DNA from: CALGFI01 sp963786805
GTDB taxonomy: Bacteria; Actinomycetota; UBA4738; HRBIN12
Assembly: GCA_963786805.1 (NCBI GenBank)
Contig: CAWBAK010000001.1
Location: 212,885-276,884, forward strand
Direction of reading: 5' to 3'
Length of the DNA stretch: 64,000 nt
Of this stretch, positions 28,255-36,917 are shown in pieces. The first letter of the stretch is position 1. Each line of letters starts with the position of its first letter. A model generated the notes under the pieces. That model searched no databases, was not told where the DNA came from, and saw only the letters and a program-made list of their open reading frames with translations. The position numbers were made by a program, and so were the translations under genes.

Positions 28255-29372
28255 CCTGTGGGGACCCATGCGTACCCGCCGTACTCGCCCGCCTGATGCG
28301 TGATCTGGACCAGCTCCGTCCCATCGACGTCCACCGTCCAGAGGTCCGTTTCGTTGAACTCGCCGGGACCGCGCACGATCAGGAGCTGCGTGCTGTCGGG
28401 CGACCACGCCGGGCCGAAGGAGAACAGGCCGTCCTCTGACGTGGTGATCTGCGTGCGCTCGGTTCCGTCGGGATGCACCACGAACAGATCGTGTGGCGAA
28501 TCGGATCGAGACATGTCGAAGGCGATCCACGTTCCGTCCGGCGACCATTGGGCGATCAACGTGTTGTTCCAGGGTGTGATCCGCCGGGCGTCGGTGCCGT
28601 CGGTGTTCACGACGAACACGGCGCGCGGGTCGTCGGGGAACGATCCCTTCGACCCGACGAACGCCACCTGCCGGCTGTCCGGTGACCAACTCGCCGACCC
28701 GGTACTGAACGTGAGGCCCGACGTGGTCCCGGGCGGGTTCAGGCGAACCAGGCCGGAGCCGTCCGCGTTGACGGCCATGAGCGTCATCGGGCCATGGTGG
28801 TCGTACGGCGGTGCATCTCGGCCGAGCAGAACTCTCGTGCCGTCCGGCGAGAAGGTGACTGGATAGTCGTCCGGGTCTCCGGGATCGGTCAGACGGACGA
28901 GGTCACCACCGTCGGTAGACCGGACGGAGTACAGGCCCTTGCGAGTGGGGTCGGTGTCGTCCCACCCGTGTGCCAGGATCCTGGTGCCGTCGGGCGACCA
29001 CCGCACGTCCCCGAGCTGGAGCGTCGGGTCGTCGATCGACAGCACCGAGTAGCCCGAGCCGTCGGCGTCGAACGTCTCCGGTGCGATCCTCCCGTCGGGG
29101 GCCGGTACGGCGCCGATGAACCGGCTGCCGTCCGGTGACAGGGTCACGAAGTCCCCGAGGACGCGGATCTGCCGCTCGTCGCTCCCGTCGAGGTCGATCG
29201 TGAACAGGGCGAGCTCGCCTTCCGGACTCAAGCGGTTGAACACGAGGTCTCCGTGGCGCCCGGAACCTGATCCGTCCGGCGCACCCGACGGGGTCGGCGT
29301 GCCGGTCGACGAAGAGCACGCCGCGAGACCGAGCACCATCATCGTCACCACGATCAGATCCGGTCGCTTCAT
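28251..29372 (-). CDS. Lipoprotein with PD40/TolB-like beta-propeller
   Basis: 373 residues from ATG 29372, preceded by GGGAGGGAACG. The leader ends with the lipobox VLGLAAC, so the mature protein is anchored by its cysteine outside the membrane. A serine/threonine/proline linker is followed by seven propeller blades with SPDG or SPDS motifs (RWSPDGTRILA, SWSPDSRQVAF, QWSPDGTWIAF). It is divergent from the second sigma/propeller pair with under 100 bases between starts, so it could be one of that sigma factor's targets or part of the same sensing unit. Confidence 0.85.
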   Translation of the reverse strand: MKRPDLIVVTMMVLGLAACSSSTGTPTPSGAPDGSGSGRHGDLVFNRLSPEGELALFTIDLDGSDERQIRVLGDFVTLSPDGSRFIGAVPAPDGRIAPETFDADGSGYSVLSIDDPTLQLGDVRWSPDGTRILAHGWDDTDPTRKGLYSVRSTDGGDLVRLTDPGDPDDYPVTFSPDGTRVLLGRDAPPYDHHGPMTLMAVNADGSGLVRLNPPGTTSGLTFSTGSASWSPDSRQVAFVGSKGSFPDDPRAVFVVNTDGTDARRITPWNNTLIAQWSPDGTWIAFDMSRSDSPHDLFVVHPDGTERTQITTSEDGLFSFGPAWSPDSTQLLIVRGPGEFNETDLWTVDVDGTELVQITHQAGEYGGYAWVPTG

Positions 29373-29468
29373 CGTTCCCTCCCCTGTGGCTGAGAGATGA
29401 AGTCCCCGAGAGGGTGGAACGTTGCTTTCCGACAACGAACGAGGCGGTTCGCGGATTCATCCTTCGGG

Positions 29469-30002
29469 ATGGACGACCAGCTCGCGCTCGTGGCTCAATC
29501 GCTTCCCGAGGGGAGCCAGGACGTGTCCGAGACGCTCAGCTTCGAGTCCTTCTTCGATCGCGAGGCGCGGACGCTGTTCCGACGGCTCTGCGCGGTGACC
29601 GGCAACGCGAGCGAGGCGGAGGAGATCATGCAGGACGCCTTCCTCGCGCTCTGGGAGCGGTGGGACCGGGTCGGCGCGATGGAAGACCCCACCGGGTACC
29701 TGTATCGGACGTCGATGAACGTCTTCCGCAAACGAGGGCGAAGGGCCGCGCTCGCGATCCGCCGTCGCCTCGCGCTCGCACCCGATCCCGTTCCGTTCGC
29801 CGACATCGACGAGCAGCAGGACGTCGTGGCTGCCCTGCGCGAGCTCACACCCCGGCAGCGGGCGGCGGTCGTGCTCCTTGACGTCTTGGACTACTCGAGC
29901 GAGGACGCCGGCAAGGCGCTCGGCGTGACCGCGGGCACCGTGCGGGGACTCGCCTCTCGCGCACGCGAGACCCTTCGACAGCGGATCAGCGAGGACGCAT
30001 GA
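29469..30002 (+). CDS. ECF RNA polymerase sigma factor (second copy)
   Basis: 177 residues. Region 2 (FFDREARTLFRRLCAVTGNA, EAEEIMQDAFLALWERWDR, YLYRTSMNVFRKRGRRA) and region 4 (LRELTPRQRAAVVLLDVLDY, GVTAGTVRGLASRARETLRQ). It matches the copy at 20153 in both regions. The next gene starts at its stop (ATGA overlap at 29999-30002). ATG 29469 is chosen by length match; the frame is open further upstream. Confidence 0.92.
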   Translation: MDDQLALVAQSLPEGSQDVSETLSFESFFDREARTLFRRLCAVTGNASEAEEIMQDAFLALWERWDRVGAMEDPTGYLYRTSMNVFRKRGRRAALAIRRRLALAPDPVPFADIDEQQDVVAALRELTPRQRAAVVLLDVLDYSSEDAGKALGVTAGTVRGLASRARETLRQRISEDA

Positions 30003-31207
30003 ACGACACACGAGCGGTGATCGAGCGGATCGGCGAGCGCTACGCACTTCCGAACGATGCGTTCGAACGGATGCTTCTCCGGCGTGACCGCAAGCGGCGG
30101 AACCAGCGCGTCGCGGCGGCGACGATCGCGTTCGCCGTGTTCGTGGCCGCGCTCGCCTTCGTCCTGGGTGGGAACCCGTTCGACCGCAGCGAACGCCCTG
30201 CCGTGCCCGTCCCGCCGTCGGCGAGCAACGGGAACATCACCTTCGTCAGCGACGAGGTGATCGACTTCAGCGACGACCTGTCCGACTTCGGGATCCTGTA
30301 CGTGATCGATCCCGCCGGCGGGGAACCACGGAAGATCCTCGATACGAGCTGCCCGCCCCCCGGCGAGACGACGCCGTGCGAGCGCGTGGGCATCCGCAGC
30401 GTGGACTGGTCTCCGGACGGGACGCGCATCGCGTATGCGCTCTTCGGGTACGGCGCGAACGTCCGGGAGCGCGAGGGGATCTACGTGATGGAGGTTGCGA
30501 CGGAGCGGGTCCAGCAGCTCACTTCGTGCACGGACCCGTGTGTTCTCCAAGACGACGTCGATTGGTCTCCCGACGGATCTCGGATCGCGTACCGGCAGGC
30601 CGACGTCTCGGGGTGCGACGCGGCGAATTCGTTCGATGGTTCCTGTGGCCTCTACACGATGAGGCCCGACGGGACCGACCGGGTGCAGCTCTCGACGGGA
30701 TCGGCCGTCGATCCCGTGAGCCCCAGCTGGTCGCCGGACGGGGCCTCCATCGCCTTCTCGGCGCGGGTCGGCGAGGACTGGTTCGTGTACACGATGGCCC
30801 TCGACGGGTCCGAGCCGACTCAGCTCGCCGCCGATCTCCCCTCACCCGAGCAGACCCAACCGGCATGGTCTCCGGACGGCTCGACGATCGCTTTCGTGGC
30901 GTGGGAGGGGGCGGCCGTGGGCGCGGAGCCGACACAGCTTGATTACGAGATCGGACTCCCCTTCAAGCTGTGGGCGATGGCACCGGATGGATCGCAGCGC
31001 CGGCTCCTGACCGAGGGTTGCTGCTTCATCGGGGGCGCGGGCTTCGGGGTCCAGGGTCCCGAATGGTCGCCCGACGGCACGCAGATCGCACTGATGGAGG
31101 GCACGGGAGGGTCGGTCCGAGTGATCGACGCGGATACGGGGGAGTACATCTCCCTCCCCGGGAGGCCGACCGGCCCGATCGCCTGGCAGCCGATTCCGAT
31201 CCCGTAG
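29999..31207 (+). CDS. Membrane-anchored PD40/TolB-like beta-propeller, sigma-coupled (second copy)
   Basis: 402 residues. N-terminal cytoplasmic block FERMLLRRDRKRRNQR, one helix near residues 40-60 (AATIAFAVFVAALAFVLG), then an external propeller with at least five PD40 blades (DWSPDGTRIAY, DWSPDGSRIAY, SWSPDGASIAF, AWSPDGSTIAF, EWSPDGTQIAL). The layout repeats that of the gene at 20673, including the N-terminal block. Two extra cysteine pairs (CPPPGETTPC, CTDPC) may form disulfides outside. Probable sigma partner; not proven. Confidence 0.8.
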   Translation: MNDTRAVIERIGERYALPNDAFERMLLRRDRKRRNQRVAAATIAFAVFVAALAFVLGGNPFDRSERPAVPVPPSASNGNITFVSDEVIDFSDDLSDFGILYVIDPAGGEPRKILDTSCPPPGETTPCERVGIRSVDWSPDGTRIAYALFGYGANVREREGIYVMEVATERVQQLTSCTDPCVLQDDVDWSPDGSRIAYRQADVSGCDAANSFDGSCGLYTMRPDGTDRVQLSTGSAVDPVSPSWSPDGASIAFSARVGEDWFVYTMALDGSEPTQLAADLPSPEQTQPAWSPDGSTIAFVAWEGAAVGAEPTQLDYEIGLPFKLWAMAPDGSQRRLLTEGCCFIGGAGFGVQGPEWSPDGTQIALMEGTGGSVRVIDADTGEYISLPGRPTGPIAWQPIPIP

Positions 31208-31232
31208 CACCGTGAGGAAAGAGGGAGTGAAG

Positions 31233-31706
31233 ATGCGGAAGCGACAGAGCACCGTGTTGGCGGTGGCGATCGTGCTCGGCATCGCGGTGGTGGTCGTTGG
31301 TTCGGGCCGAGCGAGCGGGCAAGGTGATCTCCACGTCCTCATGCCGGTGGGAGCCGGTCCCACGGCGTTCCTCGATGTGGTCCGCGGCCCGGGACTCGAT
31401 CTGGGGGACGGCCTCGCGGCGCGCGGACGGTTGGTCGACCCGGGAAGCGGCGAGAAGGTGGGATCGGTGTACTTCGAGTGCTCCGTCATGCGGAAGATCG
31501 TCAGCCCTGATCAGGGCCTGTGGCGCTGCAGCTACCACCTGAGGCTTGCGGATGGCGGCATCGTCCTGCAGGGGCTCGACCCGCGTGGGGACGGTGCGTC
31601 GACCTTCGCCGTGCTCGGCGGCACGAAGGCGTACCGGGGCGTATCCGGGGATGCCGTGTTCACCGACTCCGTCGATGGGACCGACATGGTGATCACGCTG
31701 ACCTGA
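31233..31706 (+). CDS. Secreted protein with allene-oxide-cyclase-like barrel
   Basis: 157 residues from ATG 31233, preceded by AGAGGGAG. A signal peptide (AVAIVLGIAVVVVGSGRASG) leads into an all-beta domain with FECSVM, RCSYHLRLADGGIVLQG and the closing VLGGTKAYRGVSGDAVF, the pattern of AOC-barrel-like/dirigent-type bacterial proteins. Two cysteines in the barrel could pair. Function unknown. It follows the sigma/propeller pair by 25 bases and may share its transcript. Confidence 0.75.
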   Translation: MRKRQSTVLAVAIVLGIAVVVVGSGRASGQGDLHVLMPVGAGPTAFLDVVRGPGLDLGDGLAARGRLVDPGSGEKVGSVYFECSVMRKIVSPDQGLWRCSYHLRLADGGIVLQGLDPRGDGASTFAVLGGTKAYRGVSGDAVFTDSVDGTDMVITLT

Positions 31707-31778
31707 GATCTTCTGCGTGTTGCGTTCTCGGGCCCGAACTGGGTATGACGGTCCTCCACACGCGGACGAGGAGGGTCG

Positions 31779-32174
31779 ATGGACAAGGTGGTGCACTTCG
31801 AGATCCCGGCGGACGACCTCTCCCGGGCGACGGAGTTCTATCGCTCGATCTTCGGCTGGGACCTGCAGGACATGTCGGGCCAGGGGATGGACTACACGAT
31901 CGCCATGACCGTCCCGGTCGACGAGCAGCAGCTCCCGACCGAGCGCGGCGCCATCAACGGCGGGATGATGAAACGGTCCGCAGACACGCCGTCACCCGTC
32001 GTCACGATCGAGGTCGCGTCGATCGACGACGCGATGAAACGGATCGGGGAAGGCGGCGGCATGCTCGTGCAGCCGCGCCAGGAGATCCCCGGGATGGGAG
32101 CCTTCGCGTACTTCAAGGACAGCGAGGGCAACACGATGGGACTCTGGGAAACGGCTCCTGCCGCGGAATGGTGA
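31779..32174 (+). CDS. VOC family protein (glyoxalase-like)
   Basis: 131 residues, ATG 31779 with GAGGAGGG upstream. MDKVVHFEIPADDLSRATEF and the second-half GAFAYFKDSEGNTMGLWE follow the two-module VOC fold, of the short YdcJ/CFP32 type in which metal ligands are poorly kept. Function unknown. Its stop overlaps the start of the cupin gene that is cut at the sequence junction. Confidence 0.85.
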   Translation: MDKVVHFEIPADDLSRATEFYRSIFGWDLQDMSGQGMDYTIAMTVPVDEQQLPTERGAINGGMMKRSADTPSPVVTIEVASIDDAMKRIGEGGGMLVQPRQEIPGMGAFAYFKDSEGNTMGLWETAPAAEW

Positions 32175-32362
32175 TGAAGCTCCACGTCCAGGGTCGAGAA
32201 GGCGCGGAGCAGCTCGGGATCGCCGCGCTACTCGCGGCGACCGACGACCTGACGGTAACCGACAACGAACTCGAGCCCGGGACAGAGCCGGGGGATCCGC
32301 ACTACCACGCGAACCATACCGACGCGTCTATAAAAGATAGACGTTTCAAGCTTTTTCGATGA
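32174..32362 (+). pseudogene. Cupin-domain protein cut off at the sequence junction
   Basis: ATG at 32174 overlaps the preceding VOC stop. The first ~51 residues read as a small cupin and end in DPHYHANHTDA, where the family would go on with a metal-site beta strand (FYVL type). Instead the frame runs into SIKDRRFKLFR and stops at 32362, and base composition changes at once from GC-rich to AT-rich. The 3' part of the gene is missing, not diverged. Confidence 0.75.
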
Positions 32363-32366
32363 AACG
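32322..32366. other. Junction between GC-rich and AT-rich DNA, with two abutting hairpins
   Basis: Coding sense from the left ends at about 32,327. Two inverted repeats sit here: CGTCTAT at 32325-32331 pairs with ATAGACG at 32337-32343, and CGTTTCA at 32342-32348 pairs with TGAAACG at 32360-32366. No transposase, integrase, tRNA or direct repeat is visible on either side. The left part is actinomycetota-like and the right part Bacillota-like for over 30 kb each. Confidence 0.85.
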
Positions 32367-32516
32367 GGTATGGTCGTGATTACCACCTTGCAGACGGAGA
32401 CAATTACTCCAAAGACTATAATTTACTACATACAGCGACATTTTTAAAATACAACTATACAGAATCTTCATTCTCCTATAGAGTAGATATACAATCTATT
32501 ACAAAGGGGATTTACA

Positions 32517-34067
32517 ATGACCAAGAGATTGCTAGTGAGCCTAATCGCTTTTTTTGTCGTTTTTACAACTATCGGCAATGCATCTGCCGCACCGTTATTC
32601 AAAGATGTCAGTGATAGCTTCCCGACAAGGGCTGAATTGGCATATTTGGCTGAACGGGGGATTATTACAGCGGATCCGACTTCGAATTTTGGTGTAAACC
32701 AAGAAATCACCCGGTTGGAAGCGTCCGAAATGATCGTGAAAGCACTCGGACTGTCAACCGACAATCGGCCGTCGCCGAACTTCAAAGATATTAGGCCAGA
32801 AGGAAAAGGGTATGCTGTCATCGCGACGATTGCGGATGAAGGAATCATGGGCGGCAATGCCAATGGCGAGTTCATGCCAAATGCCAAGTTGACAAGAGGG
32901 CAAATGGCAGCTATCCTTGTCAGTGCATTCAAATTGGAAGGGACGTCTGATTATACTTTCCGTGACGTGCCATCAACCTATTGGGCTTCAGATGCAATTA
33001 AAACACTATTTGCTGCCAACGTCACAACAGGTTATCCGGACAATACGTATAAGCCGACTGCGTTTCTAACAAAAGCGAATTTCGCCGTATTCCTTGCACG
33101 CATTTTAAATCCGGACTTCAACCAGACGCTTTCTTGCTACCAACCCGATAATACGAAAACGCATATGGTCAACGTTCAAGTGACGACATTATGGAAACAG
33201 CCCAATAAAAGCCGGGTTATCGATCGCCCTTCATTAACAGCCCCAACAGATATCGAAAAGTGGGCGAAAAGCATGAGCATCAGTCAGAAACAATGGCTTG
33301 TCGGGAAAATCGATACGCAAGCCTTATATGGACAAGAAGTCGAAATCCTAAAGAGTAGTGGTAACTGGGTTCAAATCGCGGTTAAAGATCAGTATGTACC
33401 TCATCACAAAGCTGGTTATCCTGGTTGGGTTCCGAAATCCCATATTACGGAAGTCTATCCAAACTATAAAAATTGCCCGATTGCCATTATAGATGCGAAG
33501 ACTGCGAAGCTCTACAATGCACCAAAGCTGTCCGATAAATACAAGTTCTTGGAAATTAGCTACACGACTATTTTACCTGTAGTGAAAGAAGAGAAGGATT
33601 GGCTGCAAGTTCAAACACCTGCCAACGGTGTAAAGTATGTACGGAAACAAGACGCCAAAACGGTTGAAAACTATGCGGCAATTTCGAAACCTTCTCAACA
33701 GGATATCGTTGATAGTGCTAAGAAATTCATCGGATTGCCGTATCTCTGGGCAGGCACGTCTGGATTCGGATTTGACTGTTCAGGCATCATTCACTCTGTC
33801 TATAAAAATCATGGCATCATCATCCCGCGTGATTCCTTCGTCCAAGCGGCAAATGGGACACCTGTTGCTCAGAAAAACTTACAGCCGGGCGACCTGGTCT
33901 TTTTCGGCTATAATGGCGGAAAAGGAAAAGTCTATCACGTCGGCATGTACGTCGGGAATGGAAAAATGCTCCATGCCCCGAACTCAAGTAAGAAAGTTGA
34001 AATCATCTCGTATGATACCGGTATTTACAAGACAAATTATGCCGGTGCAAGACGCTACTTAAAATGA
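32517..34067 (+). CDS. S-layer-homology NlpC/P60 cell-wall hydrolase
   Basis: 516 residues; ATG 32517 with AAAGGGGA upstream. Signal peptide to about residue 24 (TIGNASA). Three SLH domains follow to about residue 205 (FKDVSDSFPTRAELAYLAER, FKDIRPEGKGYAVIATIADE, FRDVPSTYWASDAIKTLFAA), which hold the protein on pyruvylated wall polymer. SH3-like wall-binding segments lie between about 220 and 390. The C-terminal NlpC/P60 peptidase has Cys421 (FDCSG), His474 (VYHVGMYV) and polar His486. It should cut peptide stems in peptidoglycan at the cell surface. Ends with a strong terminator. Confidence 0.93.
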   Translation: MTKRLLVSLIAFFVVFTTIGNASAAPLFKDVSDSFPTRAELAYLAERGIITADPTSNFGVNQEITRLEASEMIVKALGLSTDNRPSPNFKDIRPEGKGYAVIATIADEGIMGGNANGEFMPNAKLTRGQMAAILVSAFKLEGTSDYTFRDVPSTYWASDAIKTLFAANVTTGYPDNTYKPTAFLTKANFAVFLARILNPDFNQTLSCYQPDNTKTHMVNVQVTTLWKQPNKSRVIDRPSLTAPTDIEKWAKSMSISQKQWLVGKIDTQALYGQEVEILKSSGNWVQIAVKDQYVPHHKAGYPGWVPKSHITEVYPNYKNCPIAIIDAKTAKLYNAPKLSDKYKFLEISYTTILPVVKEEKDWLQVQTPANGVKYVRKQDAKTVENYAAISKPSQQDIVDSAKKFIGLPYLWAGTSGFGFDCSGIIHSVYKNHGIIIPRDSFVQAANGTPVAQKNLQPGDLVFFGYNGGKGKVYHVGMYVGNGKMLHAPNSSKKVEIISYDTGIYKTNYAGARRYLK

Positions 34068-34072
34068 AGTTA

Positions 34073-34115
34073 AAAACCAGGTGTGGCATCTATAAAGGAT
34101 GCCAAACCTGGTTTT
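34073..34115 (+). terminator. Rho-independent terminator after the SLH-NlpC/P60 gene
   Basis: AAAACCAGGTGTGGCATC and GATGCCAAACCTGGTTTT form a long stem with one small mismatch around a seven-base loop, followed by TTTT, five bases after the TGA. The 97 bases after it hold nothing else I can name. Confidence 0.85.
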
Positions 34116-34212
34116 GCATTTCCAGCACTGCTGACTATCACATTCATACCTTTTATGACAGATGAAAAGAAATTGCAGTGAGTTAGAGCAATCGCTTATC
34201 GAATTTTCAACG

Positions 34213-34879
34213 CTAAAATAAAGATGCATTTAGGATCATCTCTCTTTTTTTTATGCGAATTAAATCCGCTAAGGTCGTAATGCCTTTCCCTTCAAGTTGT
34301 TTCACTAATTCAACAAATAAGTGTGCAGTTGTCAGAGCATCGCCAAGTGCGCGATGGCGTTGAAAACGTTTCGTTCCGAAAAACTTTGCATAATCGTCAA
34401 GATCGAGCTGATCTGATGTCGGATGCAAATAATGGATAAAATTCATCGTATCAAAAGAAGAGGGTTGTCGATACGTGTAGTTCGCCCGGGCCAGTTCCTT
34501 TTTTAGGACAAGCATATCGAAATCGAGATGGTGCCCAATCCAACCATCACTTTGACTCTCTTCACTAAATTTAAAATAGCTTTCAATCGCGCAACAGGGG
34601 AAGGGGCATCGTCGACATGTTGCTGTTCAATGGAAGTTAGTTTTGTAATATGGATCGGTAATTGACGTGCGGGATTGACAAACGTTTGGAAGGTCCTGTC
34701 TGTTACTACTAAACTTTCAACATGAACAGCTCCGATTTCAATTAGACCGATCATCCGATCCGAATAGCAAAACCCGTCGTTTCCGTATCAAAAATAGTAA
34801 AGGACATGTCTTGTATCGGTGTATTCAACTGCAAAGCCCGATCCAGTTGATAGTTTAACTGTTTTTTTCTCCAAAACAC
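34213..34879 (-). pseudogene. DnaQ-like 3'-5' exonuclease, frameshifted as read
   Basis: Assembled from three frames on the minus strand: VFWRKKQLNYQLDRALQLN with IFDTETTGFAI from GTG 34879, then MIGLIEIGAVHVES to about 34,590, then GWIGHHLDFDMLVLKKELA to the stop. Motifs ExoI (DTETTG), ExoII (GHHLDFD) and ExoIII (HRALGDALTT) are all present, so about 221 residues of a PolC-epsilon-type exonuclease are encoded. Frame breaks lie near 34,763 (one T too few) and near 34,590. It follows the DUF294 gene by 31 bases; this exonuclease, DUF294 and actP recur together in other bacteria. Confidence 0.8.
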
Positions 34880-34910
34880 GCGAAATCACTCCTTATATGC
34901 CGAAAAGAGG

Positions 34911-36833
34911 TTATAGTTTTGATAGCAAATGTGATTGTAACGAGGAAACTGTCGATAACATCGTCCGTAACTCATCTTGCTCCCATTGCCGAATCGTCGA
35001 AAATTGAATGGTAGTCGTTATTTTCTCTTCACGTAAATGTTTATTCCATGAGAGCCGGATACGCGTTCGAAGCGCTACTTCATAAGCGTGACGGATATCA
35101 TCCGCAAATCCAGCTGATAGTTCGCCTACATTCACCAAACCATCTAGCAATTGCAATGGGGTGGCATTGATGATGTTTCTCTGTACCGCTAAAATTTGTA
35201 AACAATGATGCAACGGAAATAAGGCGTGTTTTTTTATATCAATGCTATCCCATTTTTCTTTCCTTTTAAGTAACGTTAGAAGGGAATGATTGACTTGGGG
35301 AATTTCGCTACTTAGTTCCTGCTGTGCCATGTAATAAAGAAAAGTTTGGGCAGTTTTCAATTGTCTTCTTACCATTTTGGAAAATTGCTCATTTACTGCT
35401 GTATCTCCAATTAAAAAGCGAAAAGATAAAAAGTTATACCCGATGAGAATCTGTTCATCTGTTTTTTCGAGTGCCCATGTTCGAAGACGCCTTCGCCATT
35501 CGGAAACGGATCCTCGCCATATCATCTCACTCGACATCATCTTGCCTTTACATCTCGCATAACCGGCTTTCTCCAGATGCCTAACAATCTCTTCGCCTAG
35601 TCGTGCAAAGTAGTTTTCAGTTTGTTCCTTGTATTCATTTTTAGGATTCGCATAGACAAGGAAATGATCTTGATCAGTTAACATAAATTGTTCACCCCTA
35701 GCTCCGCTACCCATCTGGTACCATGCAAATGGAACTGGTGGAGTTCCTATGCCGTGTGTTTCCAACGATTGTACAGCTAATTTTACACAATGGCGTACAA
35801 GGCGGTCATATAACTTTGTAATGATTTCTAGTGTGTGAATTGTAGAGATTTCATCATCGATCAATGTCGATAAAACATCATATATGGCATGTTTTACAAT
35901 CGGAAGATTGTCGAATGAGGAGACTTCGATTGTTTTTAATATACCCATTGATCCACGATCTCGTTTTGATATCATATTGGAAAGCGTTACGACACCTACT
36001 AAGTGATCCCCTTCTACGACAGGTAAGTGCTTTACGCCAAATTTATAAAACGATGATAGCACTTCATAATAATAGTCATGACGTGAAACCGTATGGGGAT
36101 TTTTCGTCATAATATCTTTCGCCTGAAGGGGTTCGTTAATGTGCTGCGCAACGACGCGCCGGACAAGGTCCTTTTCTGTAATAATCCCCATTAATCGCTC
36201 GTTTGCATCCACAACCATAATGGAACTGATTGATTCCTCAACCATTCGTTTTGCAATGTCTTGGGCTGAGGTTTCTTCAGACATCGCCACTGCAGGTGAC
36301 ATCATCAGGTTTTCAACTCTGTGGACATAAGGCTCGCTTTCGCCCCATTCATCCGCTAAGCGGACTTGCTCACCCAGAGAAGCGTAGACATTGGATAAGC
36401 GGATTGACATCTTCCGTAAAATCGTATTACGGACATCCTCGTCGGCAAGCCTCTTCTGCACAACTGAGTATGGGACTTTCAAACAATAGGAATCCTCGGT
36501 AACTTGCATTTCAAGATGATGTCTATCAAGTGGACGATTTGTTTCCCCCAGGAAGAAAGCAAGATTCGAGAAGCCTAATGATTTCACCTTCTTGAAGTAC
36601 TTCCAGGACAGTTGATTTTCCATCCTCGTTTTCAATAAAGATCTCGGCCATCCCTTTCAAGATGATGAACAACCCTTCGTTAGCACTTCGGAAATATGTC
36701 AACTTCTTCGATTTTCGATAAACCTTCAGCGTGCATTCGGACAGCAACACTTCAATTTCAGTTTCAGTTGCATCTTTGAATAAAAAAGCTCATGGATCTT
36801 CTTGCGAATTTCATGGTCTTCAAAATCTTGCAT
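34911..36833 (-). pseudogene. cNMP-binding/CBS/DUF294 nucleotidyltransferase-like protein, frameshifted as read
   Basis: About 640 residues from ATG 36833 (MQDFEDHEIRKKIHEL). A cNMP-binding domain spans ~30-140 (ANEGLFIILKGMAEIFIENE), two CBS domains ~160-290 (MMSPAVAMSEETSAQDIAKR; IMTKNPHTVSRHDYY), a nucleotidyltransferase domain ~300-430 with GSGARGEQFMLTDQDHFLVY, and the DUF294 C-terminal domain. The GS and DxD-like TDQD signs are those of GlnD-type transferases. Frame breaks: a run of six A (plus strand 36782-36787) where seven fit, and one extra base near 36,578. Likely an acetate-uptake signalling protein, by neighbourhood with actP. Confidence 0.85.
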
Positions 36834-36873
36834 TCTCACTCCACCACCTTTAATTGTTCGTAGTGAATTAGAA

Positions 36874-36907
36874 AACCCCCTCACCTACAAATGAAAGGGA
36901 GGGGGTT
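36874..36907 (-). terminator. Terminator after actP
   Basis: On the minus strand AACCCCCTC pairs with GAGGGGGTT and is followed by TTCTAATT, eleven bases beyond the actP stop. It separates actP from the downstream DUF294 gene. Confidence 0.8.
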
Positions 36908-36917
36908 GTATTCCGAA

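Noticed and set aside
32363..32520. Open stretch just right of the junction that reads YGRDYHLADGDNYSK
   Set aside because: It has no start codon, follows a stop at 32360-32362, and runs out of frame into the SLH gene; it may be chance or the end of an unknown gene, too little to call.
32250..32700. Horizontal transfer into a Bacillota or actinomycetota genome as the cause of the composition change
   Set aside because: No mobility gene, flanking repeat or tRNA is seen, and the change is in full and permanent for over 30 kb both ways, so a chimera is preferred.
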